DNA of 64,000 bases from Trebonia sp964581815 (GTDB taxonomy: Bacteria; Actinomycetota; Actinomycetes; Streptosporangiales; Streptosporangiaceae), in the NCBI GenBank assembly GCA_964581815.1, contig CAZORE010000021.1:12279-76278 (forward strand), given 5' to 3'. The translations under genes and the position numbers were made by a program. The notes beneath the pieces are model-generated. The model saw nothing but the letters and a program-made list of their open reading frames with translations. It did not search any database and had not been told where the DNA came from. Of this stretch, positions 21,426 through 32,913 are shown in pieces. How positions within the stretch are numbered: the stretch's first letter is position 1; every line of letters starts with the position of its first letter.

Positions 21426-21764
21426 GTGAAGGTAATCACCGCGATCCTCAGGCCAGACACGCTAGAGGATGTGACGCGTGACTTGATTAACGCGGGGGCA
21501 CGCGGCATGACCGCGACAGAGGTCCTGGGTTTCGGGCAGCAGCACGGCAATGCGCCGGGACCCTTCGCCGCTGAGTGCGGGGCCTTCCTGCTACCCAAGC
21601 TGCGCATCGACGTCCTCGTCAGGGACCAAGACGCGACGGCGGTCGCGGAGGCTATCGCCAAGTCCGTCAGGACCGGTGTCATCGGCGACGGGAAGATCTG
21701 GATCTGCCCGGTAGACGGCGCGCTGCGGGTCCGGACGGGCGAGCGCGACGACGACGTGGCGTGA
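21426..21764 (+). CDS. PII-like signalling protein with atypical T-loop
   Basis: A 112-residue GlnB/GlnK-family trimeric sensor that would bind ATP/ADP. It aligns without gaps to E. coli GlnB: KVITAILRPDTLEDV, GMTATEVLGFGQQHG, LLPKLRIDVLV, and GDGKIWICPV ... RVRTGER. At T-loop position 51, the tyrosine that is uridylylated or adenylylated in canonical PII, this protein has Cys; position 46 is Pro and 47 Phe. Standard covalent modification is therefore impossible. There is no amtB or glnD nearby; it sits before the phosphofructokinase, so a carbon/energy-sensing role is conceivable. GTG start. Confidence 0.88.
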   Translation: MKVITAILRPDTLEDVTRDLINAGARGMTATEVLGFGQQHGNAPGPFAAECGAFLLPKLRIDVLVRDQDATAVAEAIAKSVRTGVIGDGKIWICPVDGALRVRTGERDDDVA

Positions 21765-21827
21765 GGGCGTGGGGCGGGGCGCCGGCCACAGTTTGCCAGG
21801 GCACCTCGATACTGGAACGATGACGTC

Positions 21828-23108
21828 GTGAAAATGGCGATCCTGTGCGGCGGCGGCCCTGCCCCCGGAATGAACTCCGTGATCTCCGCGGCCACGATCG
21901 AGGCACGGAAGTCCGGCTGGGACGTGGTCGGCATCATGGACGGCTTCGAGCATCTCATCGAGGGCCGGACCGACGAGGTGCGGCCCCTGTCCATCACGGA
22001 CGTGTCGCGGATCCACGCTCTGGGCGGGTCGGTCATCCGGACCTCGCGGGCCAACCCGACGGTGCGCGACCCCGGCGCCGCCGACCCGGACTGGCGGCTG
22101 CACGCCTGCCTTGAGTCGCTGCGCAGGCTGGAGGTCGGCGCGCTGGTAACGATCGGCGGTGACGACACCGCGTTCTCCGCGTCCCGGCTGGCCGAGGCGG
22201 CCGGCGGCGCCCTGCGGGTGGCGCACGTGCCCAAGACCATCGACAACGACCTGCCGCTGCCCGGCGGCACGCCGACCTTCGGCTTCGAGACGGCCAGGAG
22301 CGTGGGCGTTCAGGTGGTCAGCAACCTGATGACCGACGCGATGACCACCCGGCGGTGGTACCTGGTGGTGGCCATGGGCCGCTCGGCCGGCCACCTCGCC
22401 CTCGGCATCGGCAAGGCGGCCGGGGCCACCCTCACGCTGATCGCCGAGGAGTTTCCCCGCGACGAGCCGATCCGGCTGGCGCGCCTGGTGGACGTCATCG
22501 AGACCGCGATGCTCAAGCGGGCCGCGCACGGCCGCCCGTTCGGCGTGGCGGTGCTCGCCGAGGGCATCGGCCTGCGCCTGCCAGAGGACGAGCTTCGCGA
22601 CGCCATGCCGGACGTCGAGCGGGACGAGCACGGCCACATCCGGCTGGCCGAGCTAGAACTGGACCGCCTGCTGGCGAAGCAGGTGAAGGACCGGTTCAGT
22701 GAGCGCGGAGAGAAGGTCACGGTCGAGGGCAAGAACATCGGCTACGAGCTGCGGTGCGCGCCCCCGATCCCGTTCGACATCGAGTACACCCGCGATCTCG
22801 GCTACGGCGCCGTCGCCTACCTTAAGTACGCGCTCGAGGCAGGCGACGAGCCCGGTGGGATGGTCACGATCCAGGACGGTCACCTGGTGCCGCTGCCCTT
22901 CGGGTCGTTCAGCGACCCGGAGACGGGGCGGGTGCGGATCCGGCAGGTGAACGTGGCATCGAATTCCTACCAGGTGGCCCGCGAGTACATGATCCGGCTT
23001 GACCGCGGCGATGTCGCGGACCCGGAGCGGCTCGGCCCGATCGCGAAGGCCTCGGGGCTCTCCCCCGAGGCCTTCGTCCGCAGGTACGGGTACCTCGTCG
23101 AGGCCTGA
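21828..23108 (+). CDS. 6-phosphofructokinase, probably pyrophosphate-dependent
   Basis: A 426-residue PfkA-superfamily enzyme phosphorylating fructose 6-phosphate. The phosphoryl-donor loop reads IGGDDTAFSA and the catalytic motif PKTIDNDLP. In the family, Asp after GGD and Lys before TIDND replace the two glycines of ATP-dependent enzymes and mark PPi-dependent PFK, which is reversible. MGRSAGHLALGIG and an ELRCAPPIPFD segment complete the active site. GTG 21828 is used; ATG 21834 is an alternative. It converges on ppdK. Donor specificity is inferred, not shown. Confidence 0.9.
   Translation: MKMAILCGGGPAPGMNSVISAATIEARKSGWDVVGIMDGFEHLIEGRTDEVRPLSITDVSRIHALGGSVIRTSRANPTVRDPGAADPDWRLHACLESLRRLEVGALVTIGGDDTAFSASRLAEAAGGALRVAHVPKTIDNDLPLPGGTPTFGFETARSVGVQVVSNLMTDAMTTRRWYLVVAMGRSAGHLALGIGKAAGATLTLIAEEFPRDEPIRLARLVDVIETAMLKRAAHGRPFGVAVLAEGIGLRLPEDELRDAMPDVERDEHGHIRLAELELDRLLAKQVKDRFSERGEKVTVEGKNIGYELRCAPPIPFDIEYTRDLGYGAVAYLKYALEAGDEPGGMVTIQDGHLVPLPFGSFSDPETGRVRIRQVNVASNSYQVAREYMIRLDRGDVADPERLGPIAKASGLSPEAFVRRYGYLVEA
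23044..23076. other. Strong hairpin inside the 3' end of the phosphofructokinase gene
   Basis: Perfect 14-bp arms CGAAGGCCTCGGGG (23044-23057) and CCCCGAGGCCTTCG (23063-23076) with a five-base loop. It lies about 30 bp before the stop codon and between convergent genes, so it could act as a terminator or stabilise the transcript end; the codons it covers are ordinary. Confidence 0.5.
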
Positions 23109-23120
23109 GCCCCGGTCACC

Positions 23121-25811
<2,691 letters not shown>

Positions 25812-25858
25812 TGCAAGCTCCAGAATTGTGCGGCTTTAAGCATGCTGCAGGCTCGGCA

Positions 25859-25904
25859 CGCCCGTCGTTCAGGCTGTTCTAGTTGGAAATCTAGACGACG
25901 GGCG
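25859..25904 (-). repeat. Inverted repeat in the ppdK leader
   Basis: Arms CGCCCGTCGT (25859-25868) and ACGACGGGCG (25895-25904), 10 bp perfect, enclosing a nested TCTAG/CTAGA pair (25878-25882, 25891-25895). It lies between the DosR-like box and the ppdK start, so it could be an operator or a leader hairpin. Confidence 0.55.
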
Positions 25905-25916
25905 CAGACCTAGCCA

Positions 25917-25930
25917 TGGACTTAAGTCCC
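25917..25930. promoter_or_regulatory. DosR-like box upstream of ppdK
   Basis: TGGACT-TA-AGTCCC matches the mycobacterial DosR core GGGACTWWAGTCCC at 13 of 14 positions, the best match in the window. It lies 106 bp before the ppdK start codon. Confidence 0.7.
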
Positions 25931-26046
25931 CTGCTAGCCGACGGTAGACAGGTTCGCGGCAATTCCTTTTCTGGCCAATAAACCGGTGACTATTCACCTT
26001 GCCGATCAGGTCAGGCGCATGCCGCACCTTCAACGCCTGTTCCTGC

Positions 26047-28938
26047 TCAGGGTACGGGCGACGGCGACGGCCCTAGTGAGGCAGTGGCGGACCTGGAATC
26101 GCCCCGGCGTTGCTCGCCTCTATGCCGGCGCAGCAGAAGACGGCGCAGTTCGTCGGCTCCCCAGACGATGAAGGGGAACGGGGCGACGGTGGCGAGCTGG
26201 GCGACGGTGAGCGGTGCGGTGCCGAAGAAGCTGTTCAGGGCTGGCGTGTAGATCAGCGCGGCGGCGAAGGCCAGGGCGAGGGCGATAGCGCCGAGCAGGT
26301 ACCGGTTAGAGAACACGCCCACCGAGCGGAGTGAGGCGTGGCTGGTGCGAACCGCGAACGCGGTGCCGACCTGGCAGGCGACGATGCCGAGCCAGGTGAC
26401 GGTGGTGGCCTGGCGGTAGGCGTGGTTCAGCGGGCTGCCGGGCCCGGTGGCGGCGCCCGGGTGCCATCCGGCGTGGCGGAGGGTGAGGTAGAAGCCGGTC
26501 ATGACGAGGACGGCGGAGATCAGGCCGAGGAATCCCCAGGCGCGGGCGAGCATCGGGCGGCTGATCACGCCCTGGGTGCGGGGCCGCGGCGGGCGGTCCA
26601 TCAGGCCCGGCTCGGCGGGCTCGCGGCTGAGCGCCAGCGCGGGGAGGGTGTCGGTGCCCAGGTCGATGGCGAGGATCTGCATGACGGTCAGCGGCAGCGG
26701 GACCGCCCCGCCGGCCAGGGCGAAGACGAGGAACGGCGCCACCTCGGGGACGGCGTGGGCGAAGATGTAGCAGATGAACTTGCGGACGTTGTCGTAGATC
26801 CGCCGGCCGGATTCGACGGCTGCGGCGATGGTGGCGAAGTTGTCGTCGGTGAGGATCATCGTGGCGGCCTCGCGGGCGACGTCGGTCCCGGAGGCTCCCA
26901 TCGCGACGCCGATGTCGGCGCGGCGCAGCGCGGGGGCGTCGTTGACCCCGTCGCCGGTCATGGCGACGACCTGGCCGGCCGAGCGGAGCGCGTCGGCGAT
27001 GCGCAGCTTGGCCTCGGGGGAACTCCGCGCGAAGACCACTTCCGTGCCGGAGCCGAGCAGGTCGTCGAGCTGGGTTTCCGTCATCGCGTCCAGCTCGGTG
27101 CCGGTGACCACCTTCATGCCGCCTGGTCCGCCGCCGATGCCCGCATGGCGGGCGATCGCGGCGGCGGTCAGCCCGTTGTCTCCGGTGACCACGTTGACGC
27201 GGATGCCCGCCCGGTGCAGCCGGGCGATCGCGGCGGGAACCTGCGGCCGCAGCGGGTCGAGCATGGCTGCCATCCCGGTCAGGCACATGTCCTGCTCGGC
27301 GTCCTGGCGGTTGGCGGGGACCGGGGCCCCGGCAGGCAGCACCCGGCGGGCAACGGCCAGCACCCGCAGGCCGCGCCGCGCGTAGCCGGTCATGACGCGC
27401 GCGGCCTCGTCGCGGTCGGCGGCGGTAATCGCCACGTCGCGGTCGCCGTGGTGAATGCGGGTGACCCGGGCCAGCACCTCCTCGGGTGCCCCCTTGGTAT
27501 GCACCACCAGGCACCCGTCTTGGTCATCCACCGTGGTCATGAGCTTGAGCCGGGGGTCGAAGCGGTACAGCTGGCGGCGGCACGCTTGCCGGCCGGCCAG
27601 CAAGGTGTCAACGCCGCAGCCGGCGGCCAGGTCGAGCAGCGCGAGCTCGGTAGGGTCGCCGGCCCGCTTACCGCCAGGGCCGTGCAGGTCGGCGTTGTTG
27701 CAGGCGGCCACGCCCTGGGCGAGCAGGGAGAGCGCGCCGTCGGCGCCGTCGCCCGCCGGGGCGCGAGCGGGCTGGCCGACGGCCCCGGTGCCCGGTACGC
27801 TGACCTCGCCGTCGCGGGTCCATATGGCGGTGACGCGCATCCGGTTCTCAGTCAGGGTGCCGGTCTTGTCGGTGCAGATGACCGAGGTGGACCCGAGGGT
27901 CTCCACCGCCGACAGCCGCTTGACGAGGGCGCCGCGGCGGGCCATCTCGCGGACGCCGACGGCGAGCGCGAGGGTGATCGTGGGCAGCAGCCCCTCCGGG
28001 ACGTTAGCGACCAGCAGCCCGATCGCGAAGCTGGCGGCGGCGGCCACGCTCAGCCCGGCGGCCAGGCCGATCGGCAGGAACGCGAGCCCGGCCCCGACCG
28101 CGACGAACGCGATCAGCATGGTGGCCCGCTTGACCTGGTGTTCCAGCGGGCTGTCGCTGCGCCCGGCCCGCTGACTGAGCGCGGCGATCCGGCCGAGCTC
28201 GGTCTGCATCCCCGTCGCGGTCACCAGGGCCTCGCCTTCGCCCCCGGTGCAGGCGGTGCCGCTGAAGATCACGTCAGCCGCCTGCAGCAGCGGCACGCCG
28301 GCATCGGCCGGCTCCGCGGAGCGGGTCACCGGCACCGACTCACCGGTGAGCGTCGACATGTCCACCTCCAGGGTGCCGTTCATCAGGCGGGCGTCCGCGC
28401 AGACGCTTTCCCCCTCCTCAACCAGCAGGACATCGCCGGGCACGAGCAGCCGCGCCTGGATTTCCTGGCGGGCGCCGTCACGCAGCACCCTGGCCTGCTC
28501 GGGCAGGAACGCCGCCAGGGCCTCAACGGCTCGTTCCGCCTGCATCTCCTGCGCGAACGCGAAGCCCGCGTTCAGCAAGATCACCGCGGCGATCGCGATC
28601 GCCAGCCGCGGTGTCCCGCTGACCCAGGCCAGCACGCCGGCCACCGCCAGCAGGATGGCCAGCGGCTGGGTGAACTGCGCGGCAAGCTCGCCCGGCCAGC
28701 GCCGGCCCCCGCGCCGGGCCAGCTCGTTCGGCCCGTACACCTCCAGCCGCCGCGCCGCCTCACGCCCCGACAAGCCAGCCGGCACGGCCCGCAGGTCACG
28801 GAACAACTGGGCCATCGGCTCAAGCGGGTCAGCAGGCCGGCCGGAAACGCTGGGACCCGCGGCGGCGCCCCGCCTGCTGCCGGCGGCGCCCGGGGTTCCC
28901 GTACGATGCCCATTGCTGGCGGCTTCCGGTTCTGTCAT
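26047..28938 (-). CDS. Cation-transporting P-type ATPase (P2, CtpF-like)
   Basis: A membrane pump of about 963 residues. Order: N-terminal cation-ATPase domain (DLRAVPAGLSGREAARRL, YGPNEL), transmembrane pair, actuator motif TLTGESVPVTR, the phosphorylation site ICTDKTGTLTENRM, the hinge MTGDGVNDAPALRRADIGVAMG, and about six C-terminal transmembrane helices. The layout is the Ca2+/Na+-type P2 class. Mycobacterium tuberculosis CtpF, of the same class, belongs to the DosR regulon. The frame is open to 29085; ATG 28938 is preferred because AAGGA lies just upstream. Cation specificity is not certain. Confidence 0.92.
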   Translation of the reverse strand: MTEPEAASNGHRTGTPGAAGSRRGAAAGPSVSGRPADPLEPMAQLFRDLRAVPAGLSGREAARRLEVYGPNELARRGGRRWPGELAAQFTQPLAILLAVAGVLAWVSGTPRLAIAIAAVILLNAGFAFAQEMQAERAVEALAAFLPEQARVLRDGARQEIQARLLVPGDVLLVEEGESVCADARLMNGTLEVDMSTLTGESVPVTRSAEPADAGVPLLQAADVIFSGTACTGGEGEALVTATGMQTELGRIAALSQRAGRSDSPLEHQVKRATMLIAFVAVGAGLAFLPIGLAAGLSVAAAASFAIGLLVANVPEGLLPTITLALAVGVREMARRGALVKRLSAVETLGSTSVICTDKTGTLTENRMRVTAIWTRDGEVSVPGTGAVGQPARAPAGDGADGALSLLAQGVAACNNADLHGPGGKRAGDPTELALLDLAAGCGVDTLLAGRQACRRQLYRFDPRLKLMTTVDDQDGCLVVHTKGAPEEVLARVTRIHHGDRDVAITAADRDEAARVMTGYARRGLRVLAVARRVLPAGAPVPANRQDAEQDMCLTGMAAMLDPLRPQVPAAIARLHRAGIRVNVVTGDNGLTAAAIARHAGIGGGPGGMKVVTGTELDAMTETQLDDLLGSGTEVVFARSSPEAKLRIADALRSAGQVVAMTGDGVNDAPALRRADIGVAMGASGTDVAREAATMILTDDNFATIAAAVESGRRIYDNVRKFICYIFAHAVPEVAPFLVFALAGGAVPLPLTVMQILAIDLGTDTLPALALSREPAEPGLMDRPPRPRTQGVISRPMLARAWGFLGLISAVLVMTGFYLTLRHAGWHPGAATGPGSPLNHAYRQATTVTWLGIVACQVGTAFAVRTSHASLRSVGVFSNRYLLGAIALALAFAAALIYTPALNSFFGTAPLTVAQLATVAPFPFIVWGADELRRLLLRRHRGEQRRGDSRSATASLGPSPSPVP

Positions 28939-29135
28939 GGGTCCTTGATCTGGCCCGTCCACGTGGTGCTCCTTGTCGACTTGCATGCGGTCGCGCTCGG
29001 TGCGGCAGGTCTTCAGGGCCGCCCGACGCAGTTCGCTGCCGGCACGGTGGCCACCGGGTTTCACACTGGCCGCTCTCCGCCGCACCCGGCGGACTCTGCC
29101 TCTTCCACTGCACGTCGGCCCCAGCCGCGTGGCTA

Positions 29136-29149
29136 GGGTCCTAGGTCCT
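29136..29149. promoter_or_regulatory. DosR-like box upstream of the P-type ATPase
   Basis: GGGTCC-TA-GGTCCT, 13 bp inside the gap after the kinase gene, about 200 bp upstream of the preferred ATPase start and 50 bp upstream of the longest frame. Confidence 0.6.
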
Positions 29150-29180
29150 CACCGCAGGTCTACGACCGGTGGCGCGGGAG

Positions 29181-30917
29181 TTAGTGACGCGGGCGGGCGG
29201 TCCAGGTCAGGCAGGTGCCGCCGCCGACGGGGGCGGTGGTCTGGAGGGTCCCGCCGTTGTTTTCTGCGCGGCGGCGCATGCTGGCCAGCCCGCTGGACCT
29301 GGCGGGCGTGCGAAGACCGCGGCCGTTGTCGGTGACCTCGAGGGTGATCAGCCCGTCTTGCCGGGTCAGGGTGATGGTGACGGCGGTGGCGCGGGCGTGG
29401 CGGGCGCAGTTGGAAAGGGCCTCACGGGTGACGGCCAGGATGTCGTGGACGAGGGTCTCATCCGGCTCAGGGCCGGGCGAGTCGATGAAGCTGACGCTGG
29501 CGGTGAAACCGAGCTGCGGTGCGTGCTCCTCGACGATCTCCATGACCCGGACCTGCAGGTCGGCGGGGGCCTGGCGGGGCTGCCGAAGCCCGAAGATGCT
29601 GGTGCGGATGTTCCCGATGACCTTATCGAGGGTGTCGACGTAGCCGTTGACCCGCTCGGCGGTGGCGGGGTCGCCGCGGGCAGCCTGCCCCTGGAGTTTC
29701 ATGCCGAGGGCGAACAGCTCCTGGATGACCTGGTCGTGGAGGTCGCCGGCGATGCGGTCGTGATCTTCCGCCTGGGCGAGCAGGATCTTGTCGGCGCGGG
29801 CCTCAGCGAGCTCCATGGCCACGGCGGCATGACCGGCGAAGGAGGCGGCCATGCCCAGGTCCAACTCGGTGAACCCCGGGCGTGCGGCCAGCCGGCCCAG
29901 CATCAGCGCGCCGAGGACCCGCTCGCCTGCCGCCAGCGGGACGGCGATCAGCGGGCCTATCCCGGTGCCGAGTGCCGAGGCCGCCACCGCAAGGCGGTCG
30001 CCGGTGATCAGGCTTGGCTTGCCGCTGCGGATCGCCTGCCCCGCCAGCGAGCCGGCCAGCGGCGCTGTGCGGTTCATCAGTCCCGCGGCCAGCGTGCCGG
30101 TGACACCTGTCACGATCACCTGGTCCGGGTCACCGGGTACGGCGAGGACGGCGAAGTCAGCGTCCGCCGCGTCCGCGGCGTGCCCGGTGATCAGGGCGTA
30201 TGGTCGTTCCCTGTTGTCGGCGAGCAGCATGGGCGTCAGCTCGGCGGAGGCGTCGAGCCAGCGGCGGCGCTGCTCGGATTCTTCGAACCGCCGCGCGTTC
30301 GCGATCGCCGCGCCGGCGGCTGCCGCGAGCGCGATCGCCAGTTCCTCATCGTCCGCGGTGAACTCCCCGCCCGCGGTGCGCTCGGTGAGGTACAGGTTGC
30401 CGAAGATATCCTCCCCGGTGCGGATGGGGACGCCGACGAAGCTGCCCATCGGCGGGTGCCCAGGCGGGAACCCCGCCGCAGCGGGATGAACGCTGAGGCT
30501 GGCGAGCCGGATCGGGACCGGCTCGCCCGTCAGCAGGCCAAGGATCCCCCGGCCGCGGGGCAGTTCGCCGATCGCCGCCACCAGGGCGTCGTCCATGCCG
30601 GCGTGTACGAACTGGTCAAGCTCCCCGTCGCGGCCGAGCACGCCGATCGCCGCGTACCGGGCGCCGAGCAGGTCCCGGGCGGCGTCAACGATCTGCCGCA
30701 GCACCACTGGCAGGCTCAGGTCGCCGGCTACCAGGGCATTGGCGCGCAGCAGCCCGCGCAGCCGCCCCTGTGCGGCGAGCACGTCGCTCGCCCGTTCCAC
30801 CAGCTGCACCAGGGCCTGCTCGAGCTCCGGCCGCGGCACGTCGGGGAAGCCCAGCCCGCCGGCCGCGTCCGCAGCGTCCGCCCGGCCTGCCGTCGTACCA
30901 TCTGCCATGGCGGTCAT
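29181..30917 (-). CDS. GAF-domain sensor histidine kinase, DosS/DosT-like (1)
   Basis: A 578-residue soluble kinase: first GAF domain (about 60-200, including GFPPGHPPMGSFVGVPIRTGEDIFGNLYLTE), second GAF domain (about 220-360), HisKA_3 dimerisation with the phospho-acceptor in DRIAGDLHDQVIQELFALG, and an HATPase ending DNGRGLRTPARSSGLASMRRRAE. The architecture is that of DosS/DosT, whose first GAF binds haem and senses O2, NO and CO. ATG 30917 gives the same length as the second kinase; a TTG at 30983 is a longer option. No response regulator is adjacent; the DosR orthologue is at 42539-43249. Confidence 0.92.
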   Translation of the reverse strand: MTAMADGTTAGRADAADAAGGLGFPDVPRPELEQALVQLVERASDVLAAQGRLRGLLRANALVAGDLSLPVVLRQIVDAARDLLGARYAAIGVLGRDGELDQFVHAGMDDALVAAIGELPRGRGILGLLTGEPVPIRLASLSVHPAAAGFPPGHPPMGSFVGVPIRTGEDIFGNLYLTERTAGGEFTADDEELAIALAAAAGAAIANARRFEESEQRRRWLDASAELTPMLLADNRERPYALITGHAADAADADFAVLAVPGDPDQVIVTGVTGTLAAGLMNRTAPLAGSLAGQAIRSGKPSLITGDRLAVAASALGTGIGPLIAVPLAAGERVLGALMLGRLAARPGFTELDLGMAASFAGHAAVAMELAEARADKILLAQAEDHDRIAGDLHDQVIQELFALGMKLQGQAARGDPATAERVNGYVDTLDKVIGNIRTSIFGLRQPRQAPADLQVRVMEIVEEHAPQLGFTASVSFIDSPGPEPDETLVHDILAVTREALSNCARHARATAVTITLTRQDGLITLEVTDNGRGLRTPARSSGLASMRRRAENNGGTLQTTAPVGGGTCLTWTARPRH

Positions 30918-31275
30918 CGCTGCTGCGCCTCGGGGGCGGCGCCCTTGGTCCGCGGCAGTGCCCAGGGCAGCTGACCGTCCCAAGGCGGAAATACCAGGCC
31001 AAGCGGGTACCGATGAGGAGAATTGACCTGGTCACGCATAAGTTCTCCCGCCGTCACTGAGATAAGCGGCGGGTGATCGCAAGGTCTGGACTAGCCAGGC
31101 CGCTTTGGCCAGTTAACGCCTGTTACTGCTCCGGCGCAAGGTTACGAGCACCCAGCTGCGCCGCTTCGGCTGACGGCAGAAGCCGGGCGCCTGCCGGGGC
31201 CCGGCTTCCTCGTTCCTCCTGGTTTCGGCCTGGCAGGCGCAATGACCACCCGTCCTGTGCCGTCCGGCTTGCCGG
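30918..31275. other. Intergenic region between kinase 1 and alcohol dehydrogenase
   Basis: About 360 bp with no convincing gene. A partial DosR-like element, GCGCCC-TT-GGTCCG (30939-30952), has a good right half only and lies 22 bp before the kinase ATG. The rest shows no repeat or hairpin I can support. Confidence 0.4.
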
Positions 31276-32295
31276 TCAGAAGGTGAAGACCAGGCGCGCG
31301 GGAACCTGGCCCGCTAGGACCTCTTCGATGCACGTGTTGACGTCATCAAGGTGCCGCTCCTGCGCGATGACCTTGGTGCGCCCCGCGGCATGCAGTGCGA
31401 ACACGTCGGCGAGATCCTTGCGGGTGCCTACGATGGACCCGATGATCGACTTCCCGCTGATAACGGTGTCGAAGATCGGGACGGTCATCTTGTCGTCCGC
31501 TGGGAGCGCCACGCACACCAGACGGCCGCCGCGGCGCAGCGATCCGAACGCTTGCTCAAACGCCCGGGGCGCCGTGGCGAGAGCGATAGCGACATCGGCA
31601 CCGCCGAGGTCCCTGATGGCCTCAACCGGGTCGGTCGTCCTCGCGTTCACCACCTGGTCGGCGCCGAGCTGCCGGGCGAGGTCCAGCTTCGAGTCCTCGA
31701 TGTCCACGGCGATCACCCTGCCGCCGAAGTCCCTCGCGTACTGCAGGGCAAGGTGCCCAAGGCCGCCGACGCCGAAGACCACGGCCGTCTCGCCAGGCTG
31801 GATCCTCGAGACCTTGAGTGCCTTGAACGTGGTGACCCCGGCACACGTGAGCGGCGCGGCATCGAAGGATGACACGGCCTCGGGAACCGTGACCACATGG
31901 CTGTCGAAGGCGAGCGCGTACTCGGCCCAGGCGCCGTCCACGGAATAGCCGCTGTTCTCCTGCGACTCGCACAGCGTCTCCCAGCCGTCGATGCAGTACG
32001 AGCAGTGCCCGCATGCCTTGCCCAGCCATGCGATGGCAACCCGGTCGCCGACCTTGTGCAGGCTGGCACCCGGTCCGGTCGCCTCGATAATGCCGACTCC
32101 CTCGTGACCCGGAATGAACGGCGGGTTCGGCTTCACCGGCCAGTCGCCGGCGGCGGCATGGATATCGGTGTGGCAAAGCCCGGAGGCCTGCAGCCGGATC
32201 AGAACCTGGCCGGGGCCGGGCTCAGGGACGGGAAGTTCCCTGATCTCGAGCTTGGCGCCCAGTTCCGGGACTACGGCGGCCTTCATTGTCCTCAT
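31276..32295 (-). CDS. Zinc-dependent alcohol dehydrogenase (AdhP/AdhA-type)
   Basis: A 339-residue medium-chain dehydrogenase: catalytic-zinc site SGLCHTDIHAAAGDWP and GHEGVGIIEATG, structural-zinc cysteines in KACGHCSYCIDGWETLC, and the NAD-binding GVGGLGHLALQYARDFG. It oxidises primary alcohols or, in fermentation, reduces acetaldehyde to ethanol. It is last in a minus-strand series with Hsp20 and a CBS-BON protein. AGGAGAAAG precedes the ATG. Physiological direction is inferred from the neighbourhood. Confidence 0.93.
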   Translation of the reverse strand: MRTMKAAVVPELGAKLEIRELPVPEPGPGQVLIRLQASGLCHTDIHAAAGDWPVKPNPPFIPGHEGVGIIEATGPGASLHKVGDRVAIAWLGKACGHCSYCIDGWETLCESQENSGYSVDGAWAEYALAFDSHVVTVPEAVSSFDAAPLTCAGVTTFKALKVSRIQPGETAVVFGVGGLGHLALQYARDFGGRVIAVDIEDSKLDLARQLGADQVVNARTTDPVEAIRDLGGADVAIALATAPRAFEQAFGSLRRGGRLVCVALPADDKMTVPIFDTVISGKSIIGSIVGTRKDLADVFALHAAGRTKVIAQERHLDDVNTCIEEVLAGQVPARLVFTF

Positions 32296-32474
32296 GGGAC
32301 TTTCTCCTAACTTCAGATGGCTGACTTGCTATCTCGCTTCCGGATTCGCGGCACTTATTTGCCGGTCCACGCGGAACCTGCCGGGGCAGCTGCACCTATG
32401 CCGCGGCGATCACGGGCGCACGGCTCCGGCCGGCCAGCCCGGTGAAGCAGGCCGACCGGCCGGTCTGGTGCGGG

Positions 32475-32900
32475 TCACTTCTTGCCGATGGTGACCGGGA
32501 CCGTCTTCACGGTGGCATCCTGCTCGCCCTTGATGGCGATCTTGATCGTCAGGATGCCATGGGTGTAGTCGGCGGTCACGTCGTCGGCGTCCGCGCCTGG
32601 CGGGAGCTCAAGGGTGCGGCTGAACGACCCGTAGCGGAACTCCGAGCGGTGCTTGCCCTCCGCGTGGCTCGACCGGGCCGCATGGATCAGCAGGTAGCCG
32701 GCCCCGACCGAGACCTCAAGGTCCTTCGACGGGTCGATCCCGGCGAGCTCGGCACGGACGACGTAGTGCCCGTCCTCGGTGTAGTCCTCGATCCTGATCG
32801 GCTGGCCCAGGTACGGCCTGAGCGTCAGGAAGGGCTCCTCGAACCAGTCAATGAAGTCCGGGATCACGGTCTTCGCGTCCCGTCGCATGATGATGCTCAT
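32475..32900 (-). CDS. Hsp20/alpha-crystallin small heat-shock protein
   Basis: A 141-residue ATP-independent chaperone with the alpha-crystallin core: IRIEDYTEDGHYVVRAELAGIDPSKDLEVSVGAGYLLIHAAR, FRYGSFSRTLELPPGADADDVTADYTHGILTIKIAI. ATG 32900 has GAGGCTAG upstream and starts MSIIMRRDAKTV; a longer frame reads through the neighbouring hexanucleotide repeat and is not used. It follows the CBS-BON gene by 13 bp. The mycobacterial counterpart (HspX, Acr) is a classical DosR-regulon product. Confidence 0.93.
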   Translation of the reverse strand: MSIIMRRDAKTVIPDFIDWFEEPFLTLRPYLGQPIRIEDYTEDGHYVVRAELAGIDPSKDLEVSVGAGYLLIHAARSSHAEGKHRSEFRYGSFSRTLELPPGADADDVTADYTHGILTIKIAIKGEQDATVKTVPVTIGKK

Positions 32901-32913
32901 CGTTCTAGCCTCT

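Noticed and set aside
26338..29136. 932-codon plus-strand frame opposite the P-type ATPase
   Set aside because: Same compositional artefact; the ATPase on the other strand has every family motif.
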